NCBI RefSeq assembly: GCF_964340395.1
Contig: NC_135561.1
Span: 20,831,740-20,895,739 of the forward strand
Direction: 5' to 3'
DNA: 64,000 bases
DNA from: Glandiceps talaboti
Taxonomy: Eukaryota; Hemichordata; Enteropneusta; Spengelidae
Under the pieces are notes generated by a model that was given only the letters and a program-made list of their open reading frames with translations, was not told where the DNA came from and did no database searches. Of this stretch, positions 22,589-32,640 are shown piece after piece. Made by a program: the position numbers and the translations under genes. Positions within the stretch are counted from its first letter, which is position 1. The number at the start of each line of letters is the position of its first letter.

Positions 22589-25500
22589 CTAGTAGTAGTG
22601 TTTATGTAGATTTGCCTTGAAAGTATCAGTGTCCTGACAGACTTTCATATCAGGGCTTAGTGAGTTCCAGTCCCTAATGGTTTTAGGAAAGAAACTGTGC
22701 TGATATGCTTGGTGTTTAAACCCAAGGTGCTTAAAACGGCCTCTTCTACCTGGTGCTAGAAGACTGGTGTCTCTAGTGATTGCTATTTCCCCATTTACAA
22801 TTTGGAATAGTAATATTAATCTAGCATTTTGTCGTCTATCTGCTAATGGTTCCCATTTCAAACTCTGTAGCATGTTTGTTACACTGGATCTTCTAGAATA
22901 GTCTCGTTTAACAAAACGAGCACCTCGTCGCTGGATCTTTTCAATTCTTACAATGTCCTTAACTAAGTATGGATCCCAAATGGGGGCTGCATATTCTAAG
23001 CTAGAACGACACATCGATATGTATGCAGTTTCGCGTAACTTTGTTGGACAGTTGCGAAGGTTTCTCATGAGGAATCCAAGAGTACGACTAGCTTTAGAAC
23101 AAATATGTGTGATATGGGGTGAGAATGATAAATTGTCGCTGAAAAGTACACCTAAATAATTGATAGAGTTCACAGATTTCAATAGCGTATTGCACATAGT
23201 ATAAAAACGAATGGCTTTGGCTCCATGGCGCTTTATGGACAACACATAGCATTTAGATGTATTAAATTTCATGTCCCATTTTTCAGCCCAATGTTCTAGA
23301 AGGTTCAGGTCATTTTGAAGGATGATATGGTCTCTCTCAGATCTTATTGGTCGATATAACAGCGCATCATCTGCAAACAGGCGAAGTTGAGATTGAATGT
23401 TTTCGGTGATGTCGTTTACATAACAAAGGAAAAGTACAGGGCCCAGTACTGTGCCCTGAGGCACACCTGATAGAACTGGAGCAGGTTTTGATGAAATACC
23501 ATCTACTACGATGTGTTGAGATCTACCCTCAAGAAAACTTTTGATCCAAGCTAGGGTACTCCCGTGTATACCATAAAAATGAAGTTTGGCCAGCAGCTTA
23601 CGATGATTTACTACGTCAAATGCTTTGGAAAAATCCAATACATTTATGTCAACCTGTGTGTTATTATCATAGTGTTTAGCCAAGTCAGATACTGTAAGGA
23701 GTAGTTGAGTAGTACATGAGCGACGTCGGCGAAAGCCGTGTTGCAAGTCTGTTATTATTTGATGTTTTTCCAGGTGTTTCATTAAATTTGACACAATGAT
23801 ATGTTCCATTAATTTAGCACACACACATGTTAATGATATAGGTCTATAATTTGACGCCAGGTGTTTGTCATCCTTTTTGTATATCGGTGATACATTTGCG
23901 CTCTTCCAGTCATCTGGCAGCTGGCCATTTGACAAGGACTGGTTGAATAAACGAGTCATTGCTGGTGTAAGTTCTAAAGCAAGCTCCTTCAGGATATAGT
24001 TTGGGAGACCGTCTGGCCCAGATGCTTTTGATACATTTAGTGTAGATAGTAGTTTATACACACCACTTTCCGTAATTTGTATTTCATTTGCTATTGGATA
24101 CGGACCTCCATACATTTCTGGGATGTCATCCTTACGATCTGTGGTAAAGACAGATGTGAACTGAGCATTTAAAATCTCAGCTTTATCATGGCTTTCGCTG
24201 TATAGTGTTCCATTCACTTTTAGTGGTGCTACTCCACCAGAATCTTTACGTTGGGATTTGACATATCTCCAAAAGGGTTTTCTGTTTCCTTCCTTCAAGG
24301 CATTGTGGAGGGTTGTTTCGATGTACTGGGCATGAGCTCTTTTAAGATCATGATTTACCTTTTTTCTGAGAGCTTTAAAAGCGTTCCACTGTGAGGCATT
24401 CCCTGTTTTCCTTGCACTGTTGTAGAGACGTCGTTTGCGGCGTATCTGGTGTTTTAGGTCCCTATATATCCACGGTAAGGTTCGCCGTGATGATTTGATC
24501 TTTGATGGTACATATTTCTCCAACATGAGCATGATATGATCCCTTATATTCATCCAGTTTCCATTTACTGAACGACTTTGACAAGTGGAAAGAAAGTGTT
24601 TACAAAATGTTCTAGTAGCCTCTTTCGCACAACTCCAGTTTGCTTTGCTAAAACAGTAAGTCTTTCTTGGTGGTACAGGGTTGTATTTTGGTCTGATATC
24701 AGAGTCAACAACGATAGCATCATGGTCACTTACTCCAGGTATGACAACTTGTGATTTCACTAACGATGGTTGTGTTGTAAGATGTAAATCCAAGTTTTGT
24801 TTTTCTCTGGTAGCTTCATGTTGAGTGTTCGTTAGGGAATGGTCATGGATAAGATCAAGCAATGCGGAATGAGCTTTTGCTTCTCGTGGGTTTTGCATTA
24901 CTGAAGTTGTTTCCCAGTCTATAAAACTACAATTCATATCACCAGCTATTATGATATGTTTGGTACCTCTTTTATTAATATCAGATGTAATTTTACTTAA
25001 GTTCTCAAAGGGTTTTGGACCGGCGCCTGGTGGACGGTAGAATGAACATATATGCAATGAGGGTTTTTTAGGGACCGACACTTCAGCCCATATCGATTCA
25101 CAGTCTGTGTCCGAGTCCTCAACTTGTGATACTACAAAGCCATCTCTAAATGCAAGGAAGACTCCACCTCCCCAGTCTGTACGGTCCTTTCGCAGGACTG
25201 TTGATGAGTACCCGGGTGGAAACACTTCAGCATTACCTACTTTACTGGAGAGTTTTGACTCACAACCTATTATCACGTCTGGTTTGACATAGTCAACCAG
25301 GTTTTGTAGCAGTGGTGATTTACTACGGAGACCATTTACATTGAGGATCAGAGAACGCCAATTGTTCCCTTTAGATGGCAATGCAGGGTCTGAATAACTT
25401 GAGGTTGTTGTGGAGAAAGTTCGTTTACTTCTACTTGTACTTCTACCTCTACCTGAATAACTTGAGGTTGTTGTGGAGAAAGTTCGTTTACTTCTACTTG

Positions 25501-26119
25501 TACATCTCTCTTTGTTATGTAGATTGGGCACAGGACTACTGGCACAGACTGGGTTAAAGACTGAGCCTGGTGAACTAAGATGTGATGTCGCCAGGTTCTC
25601 TGCTTGAGATGCATTCAGTACAGAGTAAATGTTAGATGTCTCGAGATCATAAGAGTGGAATAGGTCATGGCTATAATTATAAGTGTCACAATGATTACAT
25701 ATCCATACACATCTAGGGCCTTCTGTTTCATGTTGTTGAAAGTCTTCACTACACAGTTCAAGGCAACTCTTGTGGAACCAAACTGAGCATTGGTCACAGG
25801 TTAATGCTTGGGTAGACCAATCAACTTTGCCCTCACAAAATCCACACAGATAAGCTGTCGATGGACCAGGATTTGAGTGAATGTCTCCAGACAGAGCAAG
25901 TATTAAAATGGCCAGGGTTTGATTAACCCGGTGCCCTGATTTCCCGAAAGATGTTATGTGTACACATTTCTTTAAGTTTAGTAGTAAGCCAATGGACGGA
26001 TTATGTTCAATCAGTATAGCAGGACAGGTTGCTTTGTCAGTGCACAATTCGTTGCTACCACACGTCAATTTCAGTATAGTAACTGTAAGTAATATCAAGC
26101 ATAGTGTAGGAGAGGTCAT
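22589..26119 (-). CDS. PHD–endonuclease–reverse transcriptase polyprotein
   Basis: I start it at the first in-frame ATG (26119, A at -3), giving 1176 residues. The frame is open further up to 26251 but begins there with GTG. Residues 1-22 are a hydrophobic, signal-like segment; 79-86 read DIHSNPGP, a 2A-like motif. A PHD finger follows (C92, C95, C108, C111, H116, C119, C141, C144). A 21-residue Ser/Thr/Arg-rich duplication fills 207-248. An APE-type endonuclease spans about 255-475 (N260, E287, D394/N396 in GDMN, S464-D465-H466). A reverse transcriptase spans about 700-1000 with NYRPISL (757), catalytic D829 in DFSKAFD, GVPQG (885) and FADD (D917/D918). The C-terminal ~170 residues are the usual CR1 tail. 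All catalytic residues are present and there is no frameshift or stop, so the protein could be active. Family role: nicks target DNA and primes reverse transcription of its own RNA. Confidence 0.93.
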   Translation of the reverse strand: MTSPTLCLILLTVTILKLTCGSNELCTDKATCPAILIEHNPSIGLLLNLKKCVHITSFGKSGHRVNQTLAILILALSGDIHSNPGPSTAYLCGFCEGKVDWSTQALTCDQCSVWFHKSCLELCSEDFQQHETEGPRCVWICNHCDTYNYSHDLFHSYDLETSNIYSVLNASQAENLATSHLSSPGSVFNPVCASSPVPNLHNKERCTSRSKRTFSTTTSSYSGRGRSTSRSKRTFSTTTSSYSDPALPSKGNNWRSLILNVNGLRSKSPLLQNLVDYVKPDVIIGCESKLSSKVGNAEVFPPGYSSTVLRKDRTDWGGGVFLAFRDGFVVSQVEDSDTDCESIWAEVSVPKKPSLHICSFYRPPGAGPKPFENLSKITSDINKRGTKHIIIAGDMNCSFIDWETTSVMQNPREAKAHSALLDLIHDHSLTNTQHEATREKQNLDLHLTTQPSLVKSQVVIPGVSDHDAIVVDSDIRPKYNPVPPRKTYCFSKANWSCAKEATRTFCKHFLSTCQSRSVNGNWMNIRDHIMLMLEKYVPSKIKSSRRTLPWIYRDLKHQIRRKRRLYNSARKTGNASQWNAFKALRKKVNHDLKRAHAQYIETTLHNALKEGNRKPFWRYVKSQRKDSGGVAPLKVNGTLYSESHDKAEILNAQFTSVFTTDRKDDIPEMYGGPYPIANEIQITESGVYKLLSTLNVSKASGPDGLPNYILKELALELTPAMTRLFNQSLSNGQLPDDWKSANVSPIYKKDDKHLASNYRPISLTCVCAKLMEHIIVSNLMKHLEKHQIITDLQHGFRRRRSCTTQLLLTVSDLAKHYDNNTQVDINVLDFSKAFDVVNHRKLLAKLHFYGIHGSTLAWIKSFLEGRSQHIVVDGISSKPAPVLSGVPQGTVLGPVLFLCYVNDITENIQSQLRLFADDALLYRPIRSERDHIILQNDLNLLEHWAEKWDMKFNTSKCYVLSIKRHGAKAIRFYTMCNTLLKSVNSINYLGVLFSDNLSFSPHITHICSKASRTLGFLMRNLRNCPTKLRETAYISMCRSSLEYAAPIWDPYLVKDIVRIEKIQRRGARFVKRDYSRRSSVTNMLQSLKWEPLADRRQNARLILLFQIVNGEIAITRDTSLLAPGRRGRFKHLGFKHQAYQHSFFPKTIRDWNSLSPDMKVCQDTDTFKANLHKHYY
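25376..25501 (-). repeat. 63 bp in-frame tandem duplication in CDS
   Basis: Two adjacent copies of a 63 bp stretch encode TSRSKRTFSTTTSSYS followed by a divergent end (GRGRS or DPALP). The copies are almost identical, so the duplication is recent. It lies in the linker between the PHD finger and the endonuclease, and keeps the frame. Confidence 0.9.
25862..25885 (-). other. 2A-like ribosome-skipping motif
   Basis: The codons encode DIHSNPGP (residues 79-86), preceded by a short hydrophobic run (LAILILALSG). The canonical 2A motif is D-V/I-E-x-N-P-G-P; here His replaces Glu. 2A-like peptides are known at the N-terminus of some non-LTR retrotransposons, where they would separate the leader from the endonuclease-RT. 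Activity of the His variant is uncertain. Confidence 0.6.
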
Positions 26120-26418
26120 TTTAAGTTCCCTTAAGTTACTGTATATAAACCGAACAATGGCGTCGGCTACGTAGTGGTCGATTTTCACTGTAAATACAGC
26201 CAGTTCATACAAAATACGGTGAAAGTATGAGAATGACAATGGTAAACTCACTATCTGTAGTAGTTCACTTGAGGTTGTATACCACTTGTTTCGACGAATG
26301 CGTTAGTTGTAGCGAGTTCTAATGCTTTTCGGGCGTTCGGTGTAAGTGACGTCCGACACTTCATGCGTAAGCACCCCTGGCCAGAAGTAGAATTCCATGC
26401 TTGGGGTTCTACTTCCAT

Positions 26419-26427
26419 GCTTGGACC
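26419..26427. repeat. Candidate target-site duplication, 5' side
   Basis: GCTTGGACC, the partner of 22510-22518. It sets the likely 5' end of the retrotransposon at 26418. The sequence just inside contains a near duplicate (TTCCATGCTTGG), so the assignment is probable, not certain. Confidence 0.55.
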
Positions 26428-27652
26428 TTACTCCAGTTCAGCGGGAAGTTTAGCCAGTCCGATAATTCTTTCTGGTTTAGTTTACAACACTTTTGATCAC
26501 ACAGATTTTGTTTTTGTGATGAAAAGAAATTTAAAAAAAGATCACTTCAACCATTTCGTTGTGTTTTCTTTATGAAAGGTAATCGAACATGAACGAGTGT
26601 TACCACTGTAACCAGGAGGGTCTATGCTGTAACGTATAGCAAGGGTTCGACATGCACGTACACGCTGCCAGGGGGGGGACGATGCCAGTCACGTGACACC
26701 CTATCGCGTCAGCGCAATGAAGCTCATTCAGTATTGATACACTGTCGAGTGCACTTCCTGCCTACCCCTAGCACTGTGTACTGCTGGATACAAATTCGCT
26801 GTTGACAACAGATTGACAAGGTACGTACATTTTCACGTTTCATACGTTTTAAATTCGTCTTTCCTTTATTTTTGCCATCGTAATTTATTATGTGTACTGG
26901 TACCAAATCAGATCGAAAAGTATTCAGCGACGTGACCGTGTATACCGTACCGTACGTGTACATGCCGGCGCGGCCTGCAGTTCATTGTATTTGTAGTTCG
27001 GTACGGTAGGTCGCGGTCGCGTTTTTACCAAAATGAAAAAGCACATGAATATTCCATTTTCTAGAATCAACTTCAAGGCAGCATTTGTTGGATACCTACA
27101 TGTCCATGGATAATTAATGACTGTGATAGTTGTGACATTCAACGTCCAGCAAGCGACGTCTACGTCTGGTACGCTAGTGTGCAAGCTCGAGGTCAGATGA
27201 TCAGTGCACTACGCCTGGCATGCATAACGTACCGCACCCGGTCTAACGCCCATAAGTTTACGTTCTTTCTGCTTTCTCTGTCTTGCCATACTTACTGAAA
27301 AATGAAGTTTCACTCGTGTCGACAAGTAAACTATGTAGTTGTTTAACATTTTTACATGTGTATTGTTTCAGATACGTGCTGTTCCCAGTGAAATGAAACT
27401 GGTTGTGCCTTCGACGCATTTCTTGCAGAGAGTGTGAGGATAGGAGTACTCCCGTAAGAAATTTTATATGTGATCGCTGCATAATGTATCCAGGGTGGCC
27501 CTAGTTATACGACAATGACACGAAAAAATGAATTATATAAAATAAAATAAAAATGTGAGATTTACGGTGGTTTTTTTTTGTATTTATAACAGCATTTCTG
27601 TCAAAGTGGTTTGTTCGAAAGTGTATGGTACTATTACTAGTACAACGTTACA
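26428..27652. other. CpG-bearing non-coding segment
   Basis: From about 26640 to 27250 CpG is frequent (CACGTGACACC, TATCGCGTCAGCGC, GCCGGCGCGGCC, GGTCGCGGTCGCG), unlike the rest of the window. A CACGTG E-box at about 26690 and several CGTAC-rich stretches are present. This could be a small CpG island of an unseen gene, or CpG-rich mobile DNA. No conserved exon is visible. Confidence 0.4.
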
Positions 27653-28873
27653 TTAGGGGTAGACCATTCGATATCCTGGGGGGGGGGGGGGCTTGGAAGA
27701 TTGGTGGAGAGTCATTATTTTTTTCCCCACCTGCTTGCCTGAGAATTATTTTTTTTCTCCTTCGCCTATGCTGGCAACTTTTTTTTTCTTTGCTTCTTTG
27801 AGATATCCGGATTTTTTTTTACGTCAACGTTGAACGCCTACATTTGTTGCCACAATTTTCTGTTTGGTTTTCACACAGGGTAATACAGAGAGTAAAAAGA
27901 TGCTGTTCTATCACACACAGATTTTATTTAGAAAACTACATATTTCATACATATTTGATGTTCAATTAAATAAACATCATTGACAGTTTTTATGTCATGG
28001 TATGATGACACACTGAAAATACAAATCGGAAACTTGATTGGTGAGCTCAGACATTTAGATAGACCGGTCAGTTTCTCCAGCTTGGGGGGATGGGGGGTGT
28101 CAGTGTTATTTTCCATTGGGCCAACAAAAAGTCACTGACCCCATGAATAAAGTTTCATAGCATCTGACAGTAAGCTGTAGAGGAAGAGCTTTGAGACTGG
28201 AATATGTGTACCTCTTGTGTGTGTGTGTGTGTGTGTGAATGGGGGGGGGGGGGGTTCTAGGGCCCTGGAGGATTTTTACTTCTAAAGGCAATGTTTAGGC
28301 CATTCACAGACACTTTCAGACAATAATTAAGTTCTTTTATAAACTATCCAATAGTGATAGTAATAGTATGAAGATTACTGTTACAAAACAGTCAAGTTCA
28401 CTTTTGCCCCAAAGTGCAAGATAAGTGAAGCACTGATTGTGAAACAGCCAAAAAATTACATATAACTAGTGTGGTAGCTAGGTAATACATGTATTATATG
28501 TATAATTGTATGTATAGTTATGTTTGAACCCTTACATGAAGTAATATTTAAACCATTCATGCAAGAAACAGAGACAAGAACAAATATATATATGTACCAC
28601 AGGCTAACGAAACTGACTGGTCCCTGACGTGTTTGAAACTGTTTGTCATGATTTGACAAGTGTCCTGGTTGGAGAGGTACGAGCAGGTTGAACAGTATAC
28701 TCAAACCTGTGCATCATTTCCCTATCAAGATATTTTTTTTTCTAGAAGCAGTGGTCCATCTTTTTTTTTTCCATCACCCACTCATATCCGGATTTTTTTT
28801 CCACTTGGCATCTTTTTTCCCCCCGAAATCTTCCAAGCCCCCCCCCCCAGGATATCAAATGGTCCACCCCTTA
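27653..28873. mobile_element. 1.2 kb element with inverted poly-G termini
   Basis: The left end reads AGGGGTAGACCATTCGATAT, then CCTGGG with a run of 14 or so G, then CTTGGAAGAT. The right end (28818-28873) carries the complement with two or three mismatches and a C-run of similar length. Just inside both ends are T-runs and a TATCCGGATTTTTTTT motif (near 27805 and 28786), in the same orientation. A (GT)n and a G13 run sit in the middle (28217-28252). There is no coding capacity and no clear target duplication. Two separate insertions of one family in opposite orientation would give the same picture. Confidence 0.6.
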
Positions 28874-29699
28874 TAGGAATATGACGAGGCGTGCGTCGCC
28901 ATCTTGAAATTAAGACAGTTTCGACTAGTCTTTGACGCTGCCGTATAGTCATTATTCGTGGAGCATTTAGTGGTGGCAAGATATAACGTAAATATCATGA
29001 ATCAAAATGTATAAATGTTGATTTTTTTTCATTGAATACATGGTGTTCTTCTGTGAAAAAACCATCGGAAAATAGCGTTCGTCGAAAGCTCTGACTAAGT
29101 AGTTTGACCTGTCTCCTGCATTCGAACATAAATAATTTCACAACTGGACGTTTTTGATATTATTTAAGCAGTTTGGGATGATGCTTTATAGCTTTACAAC
29201 AAATGTGGAATTTATCTTGAGAAATTATTTACATATACACTCAAAATTCATTGAAAAACGGGAAATACTCGCTTGTACTAAGTTGTAGTGCAGCGGGGTC
29301 ACGCTCTATTGTTCTAGGGGTCAAACCATATCACGTGGTAGGTATCGTCCCCCCCCTGCACGCTGCAGTCTGCTATCCCGCGAGTCGAGTAACTTTCTGT
29401 GATAGGTATATTAGTAGGGAGCTCAGAATTCAAACCACCGGCTATATGATGAATTCACGGTCATAGTAAAATTCATTTGATTTTTAATTTGCTATTTTGA
29501 CCAACTCCGGTTGTCTATTCGCGATAAAATTACGATTAGTTTGGAAACGGGGTAGATTTTCTATGATTCCGTGTCATAAAAGCATGTGTTGTGTAGTTTT
29601 CGAAAAGCACACCCGGTGGGAAAGTCGCCCAACAGGCGATCTCGCGCCATTGCTGTACTACGTGGCACTTTATTCTGGCGGGGTGTCTCTTGAAAACGG
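28874..29699. other. Moderately GC-rich non-coding DNA
   Basis: The segment is CpG-bearing relative to the window, with GCCATCTTG (YY1-like) at about 28898 and CCCGGTGGGAAAGTCGCCC near 29610. Frames of about 70 codons occur on both strands without recognisable domains. Confidence 0.4.
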
Positions 29700-29850
29700 G
29701 AATAGCGAAGGATGAGCCAATCAAGTGAGACCTTTCAAATGTAGCTAATATTATAGCCAATAAAATTAGTTGTACGATGATTTGTGTATAATAAGGGTAA
29801 GGCTGGCCTCTACACTGTACTGGCCACGTTCAACGGAAGTAAGTGAAGCT
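29700..29850 (+). promoter_or_regulatory. Candidate promoter region
   Basis: In plus orientation there are two CCAAT boxes (GAGCCAATCA near 29716 and TAGCCAATAA near 29755), a TATA-like GTATAATAAGG near 29786, and about 35 bases later CGGAAGTAAGTGA, which combines an ETS core with a good splice-donor consensus. A short ATGGTGGCTGTC frame follows and stops after ten codons. The cluster is seen directly; that it drives a gene is inference. Confidence 0.25.
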
Positions 29851-31376
29851 CAATCATAACAATGGTGGCTGTCAAAATCGAAGACGCGATTTGACCGTGT
29901 TGTTATTTCAGTGAGTTTATTCAGCAAGAAAACAACGTGTTCTATGTTTTTGTACTTCCTACATGATGTGATGATCGTTTTTTTACCGGTACAACTTACA
30001 GCCTACAATGAAACTGCTAACTTAGTTAGTAACACTGACACGGTACGATTCCGTGTTCCGTGTTCCGTGTTCATGTTTTGGGGCACATTTCTAAATACGC
30101 GAAACCAGTTATTGAATGTGTAGTGGATATTGATATTCAGTTTGAAAAATTAAAATCCTGAACTTTATTTTGCGAACGGTTTTGTCATTTCTTAGTAATT
30201 ATAGGGCCGACTGTATTTATGTCAACCCGGAAGTACATAGACACGAAAATAGACGAAGTGACTTGTACATGTAATTAGTAACAAAATTTTGCTGTAACTG
30301 CTGGTAACCTTCAAATTTATTTATTTTTATGTTGTAAATACATTCTAATATGCACTAAGGACAACACTATAAAGACTTGCTCCATGGGAAGGTAATTTTT
30401 TGTCTTTTAAAAATGCAATAGTTAGATCAATGTGTACCAGAAATGTTATGAGCTAGAAATAAGACCACATAACATCTTATTACCCCCCCCCCCCCCCCAA
30501 TTAAGACAAACTACTCACAGAAAGCAACAAAAAAGAGAAGAAGCTCCAAAACATAAAAAAGAGAATAACATTACAGTAATGAGTTGATGATGCACAAACA
30601 ACTACAAAGAAATAGACAGTTCAATTACAACACACGGTTTGAAATAAATATGGGGTTTGGAAATGTGAATTAGAAGTTGAGCAAAAACTAAGAGAGATGA
30701 AGAGCCTAAGTGAACAAGCGAAAGCACTTAAAGATAGGACCTCCAGATTTTTTGCAGGACTACTACGTTATCAATTTTACTAGTCCTGTGGGATAGTGAC
30801 TTTTTTACTCCAGTGTCGAACCCTGTCAATGGCTGAGAATGACTCTCTTTCAGGTACTTGGGGATTGTCGCCGTACGGAAACTAAGATGGCGATTAATAC
30901 ATTTCTTCCCTATATATATATCTACTACAACTAGTACAAGTTCAATGTTGTTGACTTGGTAAATTTGTTAGAAAATTGAAATTCAAATTGCCTCAAAATT
31001 ATTTTAGATCCCTAGTTTATTTCATTCATCATTAAAATTTTCCAGGGTTAAAGCTGTAAGACACTGGAATTATTTATAGCCAACCTCAAAATCTTCTTTT
31101 TTTTCTTTTTCTTGTGTGCATTTCCCAGTCATTTTTTTCTGAGATTTTGTGCAATTTTTCATAACTAGATTTTTGTTATAAAATGGTGACTATGGTATAA
31201 AAGTACAATACATTACCAACTTCTGTGTAAAATGTGTTTTATAGTGAGACATATGAAACCACTAACCACTTTATTGCATCGCTAAAACAAAACTGCATAC
31301 TAGTAGTAAAGAGCTGAAGAACTGAACCACTTCTACATGTCACCAAAATAAAAAATAAAATTAAAAAAAAAACAGC
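29851..31376. other. Non-coding with poly-C tract
   Basis: No gene is recognised. It holds an uninterrupted C-run of about 16 at 30483-30498 and a YY1-like AAGATGGCG near 30884. Confidence 0.5.
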
Positions 31377-31710
31377 GGAGCTATTCTGACCGATAGGTCG
31401 CTTGTTTACAAATATATAACAACACAGATGGGTAGGTAATTGAATAAACATTATTTTAAAATATGTAAATGACCTTAGAAACATGATTATGCCCATAGCA
31501 ACAGGCAAATAATGATGCATAATGCCAAAATAACACCAGTGACAGGAAGGTAAATGAATAAACATTGCAAAATTGTATGTAGGTATGCCTAGCAACAAGA
31601 CCATGCCCATAGTAACATTAAATGAAGGTGTATATCGCAGATATAACACAGTGGATGGGAATGTATCTTCAAAAATGTGTGCAAATATGCCTAGTAACAA
31701 GACCACATAA
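31377..31710. repeat. AGCAAC-module dispersed repeat
   Basis: Three units of about 105 bp each contain GGTAxxTGAATAAACAT, ATGCCTAGCAACAAGACCA and CCCATAGTAACA. They match the second module of the repeat at 10585-10760. The left end carries CGGAGCTATTCTGACCGATA, which partly recurs near 61600 and 49670. The 155-codon minus-strand frame over it repeats VLLLGI and is a by-product of the repeat. Confidence 0.7.
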
Positions 31711-31800
31711 TCATTACAGAAAATTACAGTTTACTGTAGACAGTTGTGCTACAATGCCATTGGCACTTTTATTGTAATGCACCATTGCAACATTTTATAC

Positions 31801-31828
<28 letters not shown>
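31801..31828. repeat. (CA)14 microsatellite
   Basis: Uninterrupted CA dinucleotides following ATACCA. Confidence 0.95.
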
Positions 31829-31831
<3 letters not shown>

Positions 31832-32039
31832 CAAATTGTACATGTTCAAACAGAAAATTCATAAGTAAGTGGTTGTCTACCTCATGACAACACATATTTA
31901 TTTATATTTATTTACATCTACATCATTGGTTCTTCAGTGCTTGAAATGAGTCAAGATATTAAAATTACCATTATTTGGGTAATTTTTTCCGGATATAAGC
32001 ATGCAAATTGTCGAAAGTAAAATGACATTCTTCCCCAAT

Positions 32040-32640
32040 ATGTCCTTATTCAGCTAGAAAGTAGTCATCACCTTCCTTTTGTCACTACTCAATATGACAA
32101 GGCCCCTTATGTCACTACTCAATATGACAAGGGACCCCTTATGTCACTCATAATACTGAATGGTGAAAAATATTTGGGAATAATATAGATGTAAGCATAG
32201 ATTGGTTTTGTTGTATTGGTTACATTGTAGCAGCTGATATGATAAAATTCAAGTCATGTCAGAACATTTTATCAAATCTTTATTAATAACATAGGAAATA
32301 GCAAAGTAAATTATAGAATTAAGTAATATCTGTCAACGTCTGTCACTTCAAATAGAATTCCTTCATTCCACAGTGGCAGATGTGTGTAAAAAATTCAATT
32401 AAACACAGGAAGTATGTCAGTAATGTCAGATTGTCTGCTTGTCAAATGTTGTACATGTATATTGTAGACATATTTGATTTGTCAAATGTAGCACGCATTG
32501 TGGAAGAGTTTGTCAATTTGTCAAATGTTGGTGACATGTATAGGTGCAGTTGTTGAGTTGTCATATGTCATACATTGAAGTATTTCTGTTTGTCATGTAT
32601 ATTGTAGTGATATGTGTATTAATCAATCAATGTCAGTTTT
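32040..32640. repeat. Degenerate short repeats and MITE remnant
   Basis: Near 32033 TTCCCCAATATGTCCTTATT plus CAGCTAGAAAGTA resembles one end of the MITE at 53934-54038. Next comes a ~33 bp duplication (ATGTCACTACTCAATATGAC) near 32075-32140. From 32420 onward TTGTCAAATG recurs every 50-60 bases. Confidence 0.55.

Larger units (their letters stand above)
22519..26418 (-). mobile_element. CR1-type non-LTR retrotransposon
   Basis: The element is about 3.9 kb if the 9 bp repeats are its target duplications. On the minus strand it has a roughly 300 bp CpG-rich 5' leader (26120-26418), one long uninterrupted reading frame (22589-26119) and a short 3' UTR of about 70 bases. It ends in a TATATAGATAGATGG-like tail rather than poly(A), as expected for CR1-group elements. 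No separate ORF1 is seen upstream. The intact frame and matching flanks suggest a young, possibly full-length insertion. Reverse transcriptase and endonuclease motifs place it in the CR1/jockey group; I cannot assign a finer clade without phylogeny. Confidence 0.88.

Noticed and set aside
26117-26251. Longer start of the retrotransposon protein at 26251
   Set aside because: The codon there is GTG. The first in-frame ATG is at 26119, has A at -3 and directly opens the signal-like segment.
31239-31706. 155-codon hydrophobic minus-strand frame, possible membrane protein
   Set aside because: Repeats of VLLLGI follow the dispersed AGCAAC-module repeat, which also occurs at 10.6 kb in a different frame context.
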